Positions 27,657 through 40,545 of a stretch of DNA of 64,000 nt are shown here, in pieces (positions within the stretch are counted from its first letter, which is position 1; every line of letters begins with the position of its first letter). A model generated the notes under the pieces. That model had not been told where the DNA came from and did not search any database. It saw nothing but the letters and a program-made list of their open reading frames with translations. The stretch comes from Dirofilaria immitis (lineage: Eukaryota > Nematoda > Chromadorea > Rhabditida > Onchocercidae): contig JAKNDB010000086.1 of assembly GCA_024305405.1 (NCBI GenBank), positions 991,001 to 1,055,000 on the forward strand, written 5' to 3'. The translations under genes were made by a program, and so were the position numbers.

Positions 27657-29463
27657 CTATACATCCACACCCCATAACTCTTCGGCCGATCGATTCTGAG
27701 CAGTATCAGCTCGAAATGCACGACAAGACATAAAGAGAATGCGTTTCAGAGACTTATTGTGAAAAAATATGCAAATGACCACATCACTAAGTCTTCACAG
27801 TATGGATCGCCAGTATATCCTGTTCGATAACTATAAGAACTTATTACATCTTATAGTTATTCTGATGTTCCATTATTCTAGTGCGAGGAAAAAGAGGAAT
27901 GACATTTTTCCATAAAAGACTTGTAAAATTCATTAAAATCCTCTGCTTAATAAGAATAAAAAATCTATTTATCTTTTGTTAAAATAATTAGAGCTTCGAA
28001 AAACTATGTATTCCAACTAATGATATTTATACTACCTGAAAAGAGTGATTCGTGACTTCTTAAAAAGTTCAATGCACCAATTTAGACCATGACAAAATAT
28101 CAGTGATTTCACATCATATATTTCATAAAAGTACCTGTACAATTTACAATCACTAATTTTGATAACTTGATCGACTCTTTCCCACAATACTCTTTTGATC
28201 TCATAATAATTTGTTACTGTAGCAGAAAGCTTCGCATCAACCAAACCGGATAATGTCTATAAAGATGACAACCATACAGTTTCAAGATAACAAGCCAGAA
28301 TTTTAATTTGACTTAGAGACTTTTGACAAAAAACGATGGCAAATTAATATATAAAAATATATATTGTTTATATATAAAAATATATATTGTTTATCGGTGC
28401 TTAAATAAAACTGAAATTGAGAATTACTTTGCAAAAATGGCCAGACAGAGAGACGATATGCCAATAAAATCAAGTACATTTTGTACTTAAAAAAACTTCA
28501 TTTTTACAATTTCCAAAACAAACCATATTTTTAAAAGTATTGCATGAAAATTAACCTCAAAATTAGGTATAAGTGAGAATGCTTCGCTCTTTGTAGACGA
28601 AAAATCATAATCTTGAAATGATGAGTTCATAACGGATCTCAGTTCAAAAAGGGTTCTAGAGGAAATTGCATCTGCATATACCAAACCACTCTGAAGATTA
28701 TACTCATAAAAATCAAACTTCAAAATAAATGACAGTGTATATATGCTCCCAGCAGAAGGAACTGCAATCGACAATCTGATGCAGGAAACTATAGCTCATA
28801 ATAAATTACTTACTTCTTCGATATCATTATTCAAACTGGAACAACCAGGTTCTGAAAAATGGCGTAAACGCGGGATCTGTGTCCATGAACTTGATAGAAG
28901 CCAAGGCAATTTCTCTGGTGGTGACAGCGGTTGCGGAGCATTATTGCTACTTTGTTGACTTTTCTTCCACTGTTTTTTGTCGGATGTTATCATTTTACAA
29001 GAATATGCTTCCAACCTACCAAATGGGCACTGTACACGATCGTTAAAAATAGATGTCTCAACACTTCATTCAGTCAGAACAAAACTGAGAATACGAGTAA
29101 CTTGCCGAATATTCAATTATCCAGTAACAGTGCATATACTGTCAAACTTGCAGAAAGATTGATTTGAGCATTTCAAATGAAAATAGAAATAATGCATAAT
29201 AGCTCTTTAAAAGTTGGTGTTAGTACAAATTATAAATTATAAAATTACTACTCCATGAATTTTGAAAAACATATATACCGCATCCCAAATGAAGAAATCC
29301 TTTTTAAAAGAAGGAAAAGAGCAGCGATTCTTTATAAATCATATTCGATTAACCTTTCATAAATATTACTAACGACAAACCTCACATCAATGCAACAATC
29401 TTTTGCGTTTTCTCCAAACGTGTACGACAATTGTTCAAGCTCTACGTTTTCTAACAACTTCAT
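27657..29463 (-). CDS. MAF1: MAF1, repressor of RNA polymerase III
   Basis: MAF1 represses Pol III (tRNA, 5S) downstream of TOR and stress; C. elegans has MAFR-1. Exons in transcription order: 29463-29374 (MKLLENVELEQLSYTFGENA), 29029-28814, 28690-28556, 28256-28135 and 27819-27657 (TAG). Family signatures: GRLEAYSCKM in exon 2 (A-box), SRTLFELRSVMNSSFQDYDF plus SSTKSEAFS in exon 3, and SGLVDAKLSATVTNYYEIKR with VDQVIKISDCKLY in exon 4. Exon 5 carries VMWSFAYFFHNKSLKRILF and SCRAF, the W-box/C-box end, followed by a short tail. Exons 1-4 join in phase. The exon 4/5 join is off by one, and exon 5 lacks one T of the run at 27762-27767, so frame breaks are probably technical. The Ser/Pro-rich insert in exon 2 (QPLSPPEK, SSSWTQIPR) is a plausible phosphorylated linker. 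Confidence 0.93.
28348..28393. repeat. Tandem duplication, two 23-bp AT units in a MAF1 intron
   Basis: Two adjacent copies of a TATATAAAAATATATATTG-type unit (28348-28370 and 28371-28393), inside the intron between MAF1 exons 3 and 4. Confidence 0.8.
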
Positions 29464-29841
29464 TGTAGTAATCTTGAGAGTCAAGTATGTATCTAAATAT
29501 GCCAACATTACGAGATCTCACGAGTCGATACGATAACCGTAATAGGATTTAATTAAATAAGATTATTATAAGAACAAATAAATAAGCATAAGTGAGCAAG
29601 AAATATAAAACTATTAGGCGAACACATAGAATAAATCACCTCCTACGAATTTGTCCTCAGTTGGCTAGTCCTATCAGTTAGTGCTAATTTACTGAAAGGT
29701 TTTGAGAAGAGTAGCCAGAAAAGTAGCTTTGATAAAAGTACAGCGATGCATTCGGAGAAGTAGAAAACGAGAGTAACTGCTATAGATCGAAGTGAAAATG
29801 AAAGAGGGTGAGAGCGAAGCAGACAACTTGAAAGTCATATT

Positions 29842-30132
29842 TTAGCGGGAGATATTTGGTTTTGAATATGGGTGAGGAAGAGTGTGATCGCTTAATGTTG
29901 ATGGTAATGTGAACTTTCGTAGCAGGTCTTCCGGGATTTTTATAAATCTATGAAGCAAGTCTCTTTGGAGCTTAATTTTTTCATAGGAGGGAGAATTTTC
30001 TGCTTTACTTTTAAACATATTTTTGTTAAAAAAACGAAGTAGTTGACTAATGTTATATACGACTTTGTATTCTCTGATTTTCGCGATGCTTACTGTTCTA
30101 TTAATAAATCCATCGTTTATAGTAAAATTCAC
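29842..30132 (-). CDS. Possible small single-exon protein (unrecognised)
   Basis: A 96-codon frame starting MNFTINDGFINRTVSIAKIR and ending LPHPYSKPNISR. It lies between the divergent starts of MAF1 and the coiled-coil gene, with its ATG 26 bp from the latter's ATG on the opposite strand. Composition looks protein-like: a basic N-terminal part without acidic clusters, then amphipathic KIKLQRDLLHRFIKIPEDLL. A mitochondrial small protein is possible, but I do not recognise a family. The frame could instead be the 5' UTR or promoter of either neighbour. Confidence 0.35.
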   Translation of the reverse strand: MNFTINDGFINRTVSIAKIREYKVVYNISQLLRFFNKNMFKSKAENSPSYEKIKLQRDLLHRFIKIPEDLLRKFTLPSTLSDHTLPHPYSKPNISR

Positions 30133-30157
30133 AATGTTTTAGCTGGTTTATAACAAA

Positions 30158-33100
30158 ATGTCATCTAGTAATCAGGATCAGGAGGATAGTGGAAAGAATC
30201 GCATTGTAAGTTAACTTCTGAATTGTGGATAGATTTACTCATCATTTTTCGAAGCTCGGAAAAACTTTTGAAAAACTTCGTAGCCCAACAAATCGATGAA
30301 AAATGTAACTGCGAAATATAGGTTGCTGAATTCAATTTTCTCTCATCATTGAAGTTGTCTAATTTAGTTATAAAAAGGCAGAATTCTGCTAGATTGTTTG
30401 CCTGAATAATTTGAGTTTTGAATATCTCTAGTCGCTTTTTTTCAGTTGATCCCTCCAGTTAGTGTATTTGTGAAGAATTAAAAAGGTATTAAGATGTGTA
30501 AAAAGTTTGGCATTAACAAACTGGATTATTCGTTGTCGAATAGTATTCGATGATTAATGAAGTAATATCAATAAGCCTGAATACAAATAGATGCCAAAAA
30601 GAATTCGTATTTCACAATTCTTTCTAACAAATATTATTTTAGAAGAGACAGAGTGTTGATAGTCCACTGGCAGTGATGTCTCCATCTGTTCGTCCACAGT
30701 CCACAAAATTGGTTTGTTCATTTCACAGTTACAAATTATTGAATCGTGTAAGTGTCTTCTTTGGTTCTAGTATTCTTTATAAAGAAAATGAATTTTTATT
30801 GGAAAAGAGATTAATTTCACTCAGTTAATTTTTGGTATCTTTCGTCATTTTTTTGCCATTTTTACAGTTTCGTTTGTCGAAAACTCCCTTAGGGTCAATG
30901 CTCGCAAATATCAATCAGGTGGATCCCAATATTGATTCCACACTTCTGGAGCAATGTTCTGTTAAGGTTTGTTCTAAAGTCTTGTTATGATATCATACTT
31001 TTGAAAAATTTAGTGTTACACATTGCATATTAAATGCAAAGTTCTTCTTGCAGCAGCAATAAATAATTCAGATCCAAATATTGAACAGTCTTTGGTAGAA
31101 AGGATCCCACAATCCAAAAAAGTTGTGGTTCACTTTTTTTCAGCGCTATTCTTTCTAACTTTCCGATAGACGGTTTTGTCAACATTGATTCTTTCTCTTT
31201 TATTTACAATCTTCTACTACAGTGATTTATTGAAATCCCAAAATATGCTTGAAATCATGTGCCACATTCCTTATTTCAAGATAAAACAATTTTTCTTATT
31301 TTCTCATCAAATTGAATACTTTATTAGTTCGGTCGATTTTCACTTTATAACTAGAAATGGATTATTCAGAAAGAAGCATCAGTTGGCAGAAGCTTTATAT
31401 CAGAGTGCGATGATACTGTAAACATTACTGACGTGACATCGTCGTCAATAGCTGCTGCACTGGTGAGAAAATATGTTGCATCATGTGTTTTAGATATAAT
31501 CTTTGTTAACTGTTGGCAGATTTTAATTTCTGTCCTTTTGTTAGACATCTTCATTATCTAAATTTCATTCAAATCATCTTTCTGAAATTTCTGCTCCTTT
31601 GAGGAGAAAATGCGATTTTCATTTTGTGCTTAAGTTAAGGAATTTTTATGTAATGAAATTTTTTGCCGCAAATATTTGTTTTTTGTGTAAAATTTTTCTA
31701 GAGTCCCAGAATGAGTAACGATATGAAATCAGCAATAAAAACATATTTGAAATCTACTTTGATTTATTCTACCAGCTCATTAGAATCGAAAACTGAACAA
31801 TTAGATGTTGTTGACGTAAGTTGAAATCATTTCATATGATATTAATCATAAAATTTAAATAAGCTTCTTCTTATTTTGCTTCCGCGATCTCAACGTGGTT
31901 TTTAGGAATTCTGTTTATAGTTTTATGATAATAGTTGCCATTCTTTAGAATGTTTTGATAGTTGGTAGTGAAGATCCCGAAAAATTAAACATGGGTGCTT
32001 CTACTTGGATTTCGCAAGAAAGAACCATGGAAAGGAATTCTGAGGATTCTGTCGAAGTTGATCTGTCTATGCCGACTTCTGAAGTGATTGAAACCACTTC
32101 AGGCTCTGGAATTTTATATGAAGCTATAGAGACGAAAGATATTGTTGAGGCCTCGTTTACTGATATACCGGTTTCATCTCCAGTTCTGCAGATCGAAAAT
32201 GCGGAATCTTTAATTATACCAAAATGTCTCGCAATACAAGTCGGTGAAGTAATGATATCTCCAGATATGCCGGAAAATCTGACACTGTCTGCACGCAAAA
32301 ATAAGGTTCTTACAACTAGAAATTTGAAGTTGGATAACTTAACTTCACCGCAGGAATTGGCGAGTTACGCTGAAGAACGAGCACAAAATTATTCATTTCT
32401 TATTAATGAGGCCTATTGCGATACATCAGTATTCTGTGAGAATTGTTACGCTATGCGCATCGAATTGGGGCTTTTTTCGGATAAGTTTGCAGCACTGACA
32501 GCTACTGTTGGAAGCTCGTTTGCAGAAGAAAATATGGTTTTTATGGCCAAACTGGAAAATTTACTCAGAAGAAAGCAAGCAGAAATTGTAACATTATCAT
32601 CGAAGTTAAGAGAATTAACCGAAGCAAATGTAAGCATTAGTTTCTGACATATTTATTTTCAATTTCTGATGTTGTTACCTTTAAATTGTCGAAATCGTAC
32701 TACTATGATTGAAATTTCTTGCAGGATCAACTAAGCAAAGAGAAAGAAATCGTCGAAAAGGACGCCAAAGACCATAAATTTTTCTTCAAGAATGAAATGA
32801 AAAAGAAATCAGAAGAAATAAATATACTGCGAAGAAAAGTAAAAATTCTGGCACATTTTTTATTTTTAATCTTTTAGATTTTAGAAATAATTTAAACTGA
32901 TTTTTTGTACAGAAATTTATATTTCCAAAAGAATATATCTTGCATTATCTAGTATAGAATTGTGAACTAATATATATCAAACGTGAACTAATATGTATCA
33001 AATATTCTTACAGTTATACGAAGCAGAAGATCTCATAGATAAGTTGAAACGAGCGAAGTCAAAACAATCGTGCATGGAAAACATTTCAGAAGCTGAGGTT

Positions 33101-36100
33101 AAATTGATGCATCTTTAATTGGGATCAGAATTAATTAAATTGCTATTATAAATTTCTTTTAATTCCTTCAAACTTCTAAAGGATCTGGCACTGCAGAATT
33201 AACCTCTTCCATCTTAATTATTTCGACACTTCACATATTATGTTAAGGAATGTCAAGTGGAAATGCGGATTAAAATTATGGAAGAGCAACTCGATACAAC
33301 ACATTCTTTGCATCGAAAAGCTCAAGGGAGAATAACGGAACTTGAAAACAAACTGCAAAAGATTGCAGAAGAGAAAAATCAGTTCTCACTAAAACTTCGA
33401 GAAACTATAATTGACTTGGAAAATGGGGAGAATAATCAAATGTCGGATGGAAGCAGTCATGTTTTAATTATTTCTCTGTTGAAAGCCAAAGTTGCTGAAC
33501 TGGAAAATAAAATTGATGAGGCTCTTCGTATAAAAGAAGATGAAACCGTGAAACACAAATCATTTTTGTTTGAAAAACTGACTTCTCTACTGGAAAAAAT
33601 TAAAAGAGATATGAGAAACAATGTATTCGCTAGAGAATGGGAAACAGATGATGTGGAAATTTCTGTTATTTATTTTGAAAAAGCCGTAAACATTATTTGT
33701 CAAGATACTCCTCAATTTGAAACGTTGGTTAGGACGGTGGCTCGACATGAAAAATTGATCAAAAATAAATTTAAACAGGTACTTTATAATATATGTGTAA
33801 AAATATCAAGACTTTATCCTTGAAAAATCATTCCAATTTTTATTTTAATCAGAAATTTTCAGTTGAGAACAATGATGGAAGAAGCAACAAGAGAAAAAGA
33901 GAGATGGGAAATGTTATTTACGAGTGAGAAATCGAGACTTGATAGTTTCCAAGAAATGATGCTAGTTCAGTTTTCTGAAAATAAGAATTGTTTCTCAAAT
34001 TTATTGCAGGTTGATCTTGTTTGTCACCATTGATCCAAGTATGGGATTTCTGTTGTTTAGAGTCCTTTTAATCCTTGTGTGCGTTTTGACAATTTTTTCC
34101 AGGATTTCCAAAAGAAATGGGCAGATATTTTGTGTTCTGTAGCAGGGCCTACCAGGAAGGAATTTGAGGAGAATCGAAATCATGCCATGCTAGAAATATT
34201 GCATCATATAGCAGATCTTCAAGAGGTAAAATTAAATATTGGATATCGTTTCACTTTTATTAGTGCATTTATTGTGGCTTATAATCGAATTTCAGAAATT
34301 GAATGGAAAATGGTCAAAGAATTTGGATGAGTTGCAACAGTGCTTCTCTCACCTGAAAGAGCAGGATCTCATTTTGACCTCGTTCTTGAAATCAGAAATG
34401 CAGAAAGTGAATGATAAAATTGAGATGCTGCATGAATCTATAGGGAAAAATTTGAATGCGATACTGGATAACTTGCAAGCAGACGATGCCATAAAAAATC
34501 AAGAAGCTAAGCACAGAAGTTTAGTGGATTCTATCAAGAACCATTTGGATGATTATAAAAGGGAAAGAGATGGTTTCAATGAAATTTGTGGACATAGTGA
34601 AGAAATGATGCAGGTTCGTTTCTTTAATGAAATCTCTTCATATAATTTCCAAACTCGTAACATAACTCCTATCTCTTTTAATTTCGTCAACAAATACTAC
34701 CTTTTTTGTTCTGCTATCAGGGCATAGTTAATTACAGGATTTAAAAAGGACGATCGAACAATTGCAAAAAGTACAAGAAGGTATAAGATCCGAAAATGCA
34801 ACCTTGTATAAGAATTTGGATTTTGGGCGTGAAAATTTTGCACGGATAATTCGTATTACTGAAAATTTAACATTGGGAAACGATAAACTGGAAAACGAAA
34901 ATATAGAGAGTACAACTTTTAGATTGGCAAAAGAAAACACGAGTTTCAAGCAGGTAATGTTTTAGAGTATAAATTCATGCATAGAACATAACTATTCAGA
35001 AAGGATTGCCTTATCACTCTAGTAATTTTAAAGATTAAAATTTGATAACATTATGGTGTGAAAATTTGCAGTCTTATGATTCTCTCTTATGCAGGCATAT
35101 TTATCCAAAACTAAATACAACATATATAACGTAATACACTGCAACTTTATTCTGCTTTCGGTTAACCCTCGGATAATGCTAATAGCCAATGCTTAAAAAT
35201 CAAGTCGCAGTTTACGATTTCGTTAGAAATTTTTTACAGGTAGAAAAAATGTCAACTGAACAAGATAAAAAAATTGAAGAGTTAGAACACAGATTAAATC
35301 TTTTGCAAAAGGAAAATGAACGATTAGGAAAAGCGTGTGATGATGCTGATGATGAAGTCGGTGACCTTAAGCAACAAATATTTGAATTGTTGCATGTAAA
35401 TGCCAAACTTCAAGCTGAGATGGTTTGTTTGGATAATAACATAATTGCAACTGTTTTTTCCCGTTGTCTTATCCACTTCTTTCCATTCTAATTTTTTTAT
35501 AGATATCATGCAGTTTTTGAGAAATAATTCAAACCTTTGAAAGCATTAAGTATCGTTCTAGAATTAGGTAGTAGTAAATGTTTTATGAGCGGTTGCTATA
35601 TTGTGAGCATGAATTTTTTATGAATTATGCTGCTTCAATCGTGTCCTTATCTCAATTTTTTCTTTTGTTTTTATAATTTTATTTGTCATCCTTTATCATT
35701 TTCTTTTTAGACTAAATTTTCTTTTTAAACTATCTTCACTGTCATTATTTTATTTGCCTCATTACTACAATGTATGATTGTCATCTTTAGTATGGTGAAA
35801 GCGAAGAAGCTATAAATCGGAGAGTAGGCTATATTGAACCACTTTCAATTCAGCCTAGAATTCATCCTTCAACTATCGGAACTATATTAGAGATGAATTC
35901 ATCAAAAGCAAAACTAACCGATATGACGGGAATTCTGAAATGTTGGTTATCATTTTCTTTTATGGTTACTCTTTTATGAATATCAATAATGCGGTGGCAA
36001 GATTGAGATCATGTCATTTCTTTCCAATAAAATCAAGGTTATGGATCCCGTGTCATAATAGATCTCTTTCCATTTAATTTTAAAATTTTGGAAATTATGA

Positions 36101-36280
36101 TACTGAAATAATACCAGTTTACAGCAAAATTGAATTTGACAATTGACAATGTGCTAGTAGAGAAAGCAGAACTGGGGAAACAGAGAAACTTCAGAATTTA
36201 TTTGAAAAAACGTGTTAACAGAAGCAGCAGAAGCTTTAGCCGAGAAGATATCTACGGAAGAGTCACCAAAATTAAAATGA
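30158..36280 (+). CDS. Large coiled-coil protein of unknown function
   Basis: Sixteen exons, about 1,040 residues: 30158-30205, 30643-30711, 30868-30966, 31370-31462, 31702-31815, 31949-32629, 32725-32838, 33014-33097, 33248-33778, 33863-34009, 34103-34225, 34296-34613, 34738-34953, 35240-35422, 35791-35941 and 36124-36280. The first fourteen are multiples of three in phase 0. The N-terminal ~280 residues are Ser/Thr/Pro-rich with CDK-like SP/TP sites (VDSPLAVMSPSVRP, LSKTPLGS). From about residue 300 the protein is heptad-rich (KLRELTEANDQLSKEKEIVE, GRITELENKLQKIAEEKNQF, QDKKIEELEHRLNLLQKENE). The last exon reads as coding only if one G (36174-36177) and one A (36205-36210) are missing, giving LTEAAEALAEKISTEESPKL. 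Spindle, centrosome or cytoskeletal scaffolds have this architecture, but I cannot name an orthologue. Without the last splice the frame would stop at 35979. Confidence 0.85.
32962..33003. repeat. Tandem duplication, two 21-bp units in an intron
   Basis: Two copies of a GTGAACTAATATRTATCAAA unit just upstream of the exon at 33014 in the coiled-coil gene. Confidence 0.75.
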
Positions 36281-39200
36281 TCCAAAATCAATCGTATTGC
36301 ACTTTATGATATGGTTATTTTGTATAAACGATAATTTTTAATCTTTTATTGTTATAATGGTGCTTAATGCAAGTCCGTAAATCTTTTATGAGTTAATTAT
36401 TTTTTTTTGAAAATCAACCTTCAATTTATATAGAACAGATGTTGAATTTTTCCTTATCAGAGATTTTTCAAATTTTATAGAAATAGTCGCTATTTCGTGG
36501 ACATTAATTATCTTTCAACGATTGCTATTGCTTCTTTCTCTCTTCTATGGTTCATATGATTCGTACGTTTGCTTTATTTTAGTCTTTATGATCATCCGAA
36601 AAATTCCATGTTCTGTTGATATGGTATATTTACTTTTGTCTTATTGCTCTTCTTGTTGTTTTGGACACGTATCCTAGAGAAAAATCTAAGTTTATTTATT
36701 TTTTGATGCAATTATTTTTTTTTGCTAGTCTAATTTTTTCTTGGGTGCTTTTTAGCTACTGACTGAAATAATTAATGCTTAGGTGCAATCCATATTTTTG
36801 AAGCGAATGAAAGAATTCAGGAACAAACTACACTCACCCATAAACTACGTTCGACATCGATAATTTTTATTAATTTTTAAAGTCTTTTTAATTTACTAGC
36901 TGCTATTATTTTTCAATATGAAAGTTCTTGAATTTCACAATTCATGAAGTTTCTGCTCTATTTTGGCTGGAAGCAATGATTATTTATTGAAAAGGATGAT
37001 CAGGAACTGTATTTAGAACAGAACAGATTGTTTCTTTTGATTAAATAGTTCACTATTATAATGCCAAACTAATAATAGGGTCTTTATGCTATTTTTTGGA
37101 ATATTGCTGTCTGAGTCATAGAAAACGCTGACCATGATGTGGTAATGTCCACTGTATTTCACTGAAGTGATCTACTGAGCATTATTATTTTTGAATTGCA
37201 TGACTACCCCATTCTAAACAAAAATTACATCACGATGTAAAATAAATGAATTGTCTAGACATAAAAATGGTTTGAAATTATGCGAATGCTTTCTGTTTAT
37301 TCCAGATTCTTAGAGACACGACTGAGATTAGATACTGTTTCGAGATCGATTAAATGCGTTGTTCGAACTAAAAGGTAAAATTAGCTTGATCTTTTGCCTA
37401 TGGGTCCTCTACAAAAATTTGCTGTGAGCGTATTCGTTACTAAAATCCGCTAGAATTCAGTAGATTTTAGCATATTTATGATGGAAGAAGAGCAACTTGC
37501 AGATTTGTTCAGAGACAGGCCGTAATACAGGTTGTTATGATTAATTTCATTGACGAAACTTGTGATACATTTACCAATGTATTTATCGAATATGTAGTGA
37601 CTAGCGTTATGATTACGTGAAAATGGCACATCATGTTTCTACATACATTATCATGTGATAAGTTTTGTTAGGATCTTGAATCATGCTTACATACCTGATA
37701 ATGAGAAATAACTTCCCTTGCCTATCGCAGAAGGATCGTTTTTCATAAATAAGAAAAACTCATTTAAAGAATTTTTATAATATACATCGAAAGAACTATA
37801 GAAAAGTATAATTTTAGTATAGAAAGAAAAGAAATACGAATTTCTTTTTATTATAAAAATCTATTTTTTTCTGTTTTCAATGTTGAAAATAAATCAGAGA
37901 TTTGCGACTGATTTTGTAAGTAATGTCAAGCGTTAACTGCTATGAGTTCCGAAATTTCAAATTCTTGAAGATCCTTTTACAATTATTTTCCAATCAATTT
38001 TTCACCATTTTCTCACAAGCGAAGTAGCTGTAATATAATATTAACATCTCAAAAATTAGAGTTTATATTTAAAATATTACAGACAAAAGTGCATCTAAAT
38101 TATTAATATGAAATATTCACAGAAGTGTATCTGAATTATTAATGTGTATGTATATATATGTGTATTATGGAATAATTAATCTCGATCCCATTATTATCAT
38201 CTAAAATTTGTTCATTATTTCTAAAATCTGTGAACTGTTAATAGTATTGGAGAAGTAAATCCCATAATTTGCAAAGTTCTGCTATCAAGTTATTATGAAT
38301 CGAGCAATTTCTTCCAATTAGAATGAAAGCTAATAAGCAATGATAGTCTTTTTCTAGTATCAAGCGACATTATCTTCTAAGTATAATGAGATCTGATAAG
38401 CTCAATTAGCTTTTTGTCATGAATTTATTTTCTGGAACAGAATTTTTTGCTTACAAAAATCTGGCTGAGTTATAAAAAGTAACCAGAAAAGAGGATCTAG
38501 CACTCTTTTTCGGAATACTGTAAACCAGTTATACATTTTTTCCAACTGTTAATTAAGAATTGTTCAACTGCAACAACTTTTTGCTTTCTAAAATCTCACC
38601 TACACAAATTTGTTAAAGTATATCTCAGTATTCTAATGCTACAATAAACAGTCAAATGTTGACTATTGGAAATCTAGGCTTCTCTGATTATCGTTCAAAT
38701 TCAGAAGTTATAATACGATCAGTGCGCATATATTTCAATTGAGATGCTAACAATTTAGAAAAAGGATACAATTCTTTTTAGAAAACTTAATCATAAATCC
38801 ATAGAACTTCAATTTCCTAATTATTCTGGATAAAGTTATGTGCATCTATCAGACATTCATCCTCCCAAATCTATTCAGCAGAGATAGAAAGATAGTTGAT
38901 GCTAGACGATAATAAAAATGTTCTCATTGTTTCAGAGGAAAATAGTATTGCTGTAAGAAGAAATTTTAAATTAGCAGTTTCCTTAGATAGAGATAATAGT
39001 TATAATCGAAAGTTACAATACATTTTCTGTAAAAGTACATTTTCGAACCGAATTCTTAAAAAGGTTTATTTTATTTCGTTGAACCGAATAATCTGAAACA
39101 TGGTGAAACATAGATCAAATTTTTGAGGCAAATGAATTTTTTTTTCTTGTATTTTCGTTATGCTGGTTTATTCGAAAAAAAAAACATTCAAAAATACGTA

Positions 39201-40545
39201 ATTTGAATTCACAATAATATTTGAATGCGAAGATGCATAGAGGATAAATTGAAGATCTGTTATGTCCAGAGGAACATACTTATAGCATGTTGAAGTTCGC
39301 AAAATGGGGCACTAATTAACAAAGGAAAATATTACCTTTGCATACTTTAAACTTGGATATACTCTTCCTTTTTTCCTGGCATTTATTTAAAATAAAATGT
39401 CGACATGTACATTGTTTGAAAAAATCGCTTTCCTACGAAGACGGAAATTTTAGATGATGCAATCACTATGATCGTTTGTTTTCATGATGTGCAATGATTG
39501 ATTTTCTGCGGTGTCCCAATCAGGAAAAATATAAATCCTACACTTTTAGTGAAGTGATCGCATAATACCTTATAGTTATCTTTCCTTTGATAATGACTGG
39601 TTTTTTTTCCCTACTAATACGTAACAAATCATTATGAGTTCACTTAAAGCCTTCATAACATTAGTAGATGATAATTTGAACATAAGAGATTTCCAGTCAC
39701 ATGCATGCGCTACAAACTGTCGATGTCAGCAGAAGCTGAAAAGTGGTTTAAATTAAGAATTCAACTTCAGCTGAAAGTGATTGATGGCACTGCAGATAAA
39801 GAAGGCTTATAAAGAAAGAACCAGTTAGTGGAACTGCCCGTTCAGTAGATTATATCACCGTCATGTTCAATATCCGTTGTTTTGCCACTGGTTATTGTTC
39901 TATCTCAACAGATACATATCTTTATCCTACTCTCTTATCACTACTACTGCTACTGTGACGGAAATGTGAGAGCAGTTATTTAACAAGTAGTAATGATTAT
40001 TTTTTTATCAGGGATAAAATGAAGTGATAGACGATCTTATGATATCCAGTGATTAGTGAGAGAGGTGAAAGGGAAAGGTGACATTGTCAATAATAGCATG
40101 CTCTTCGCATCCTTGTAATGCATTCATTTAGAAAAAGCGAAAGTGCTGTTGTTGCTGTTGTAGTAGATGTTGTTAGATGATAAGAAAATCTGAGATAACT
40201 AACTCATAGAGGACTGCAAGAGAGATGAGAAAAACTTTGAAAGGATAAAGAAGAAAGACTAAAAGGATAGAAAGAAAGATCAAATTTTGAATGATTCTGA
40301 TGTGATTTACTTATAGCTCCTTAACTTGCGGATGCCTAAGGGAATAATCTGTTATAAGAGAATAAGGGAATACTTCTGCTGTTTGATGGGTGGATGGATG
40401 GCTGTAGCGTCGCGATTCACGACAATGGTGGTCAAATGTGATCATGGAAGGAAAAGAAAATAGGCTGGAAAGAAATTAGAAACGGAACATCGTCGTACTA
40501 CAAGAGAGTGGTACGAAAGCGAAAATGCATCAGTAAGGTGCTCAA
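36281..40545. other. Non-coding region upstream of the cuticlin-like gene
   Basis: About 4.3 kb without supported exons. It contains an imperfect duplication at 38072-38146 and a purine-rich tract around 40207-40290 just ahead of the cuticlin-like start. The promoter of that gene probably lies here. The frame at 38896-39096 has no motif or splice context. Confidence 0.5.
38072..38146. repeat. Imperfect tandem duplication, units of 39 and 36 bp
   Basis: Unit one 38072-38110 and unit two 38111-38146 share AAATATT..ACAGA...AAGTG.ATCT.AATTATTAAT with a few substitutions and a small gap. Confidence 0.75.

Noticed and set aside
31955..32298. Minus-strand 117-codon frame
   Set aside because: Shadow of the 681-bp coding exon of the coiled-coil gene.
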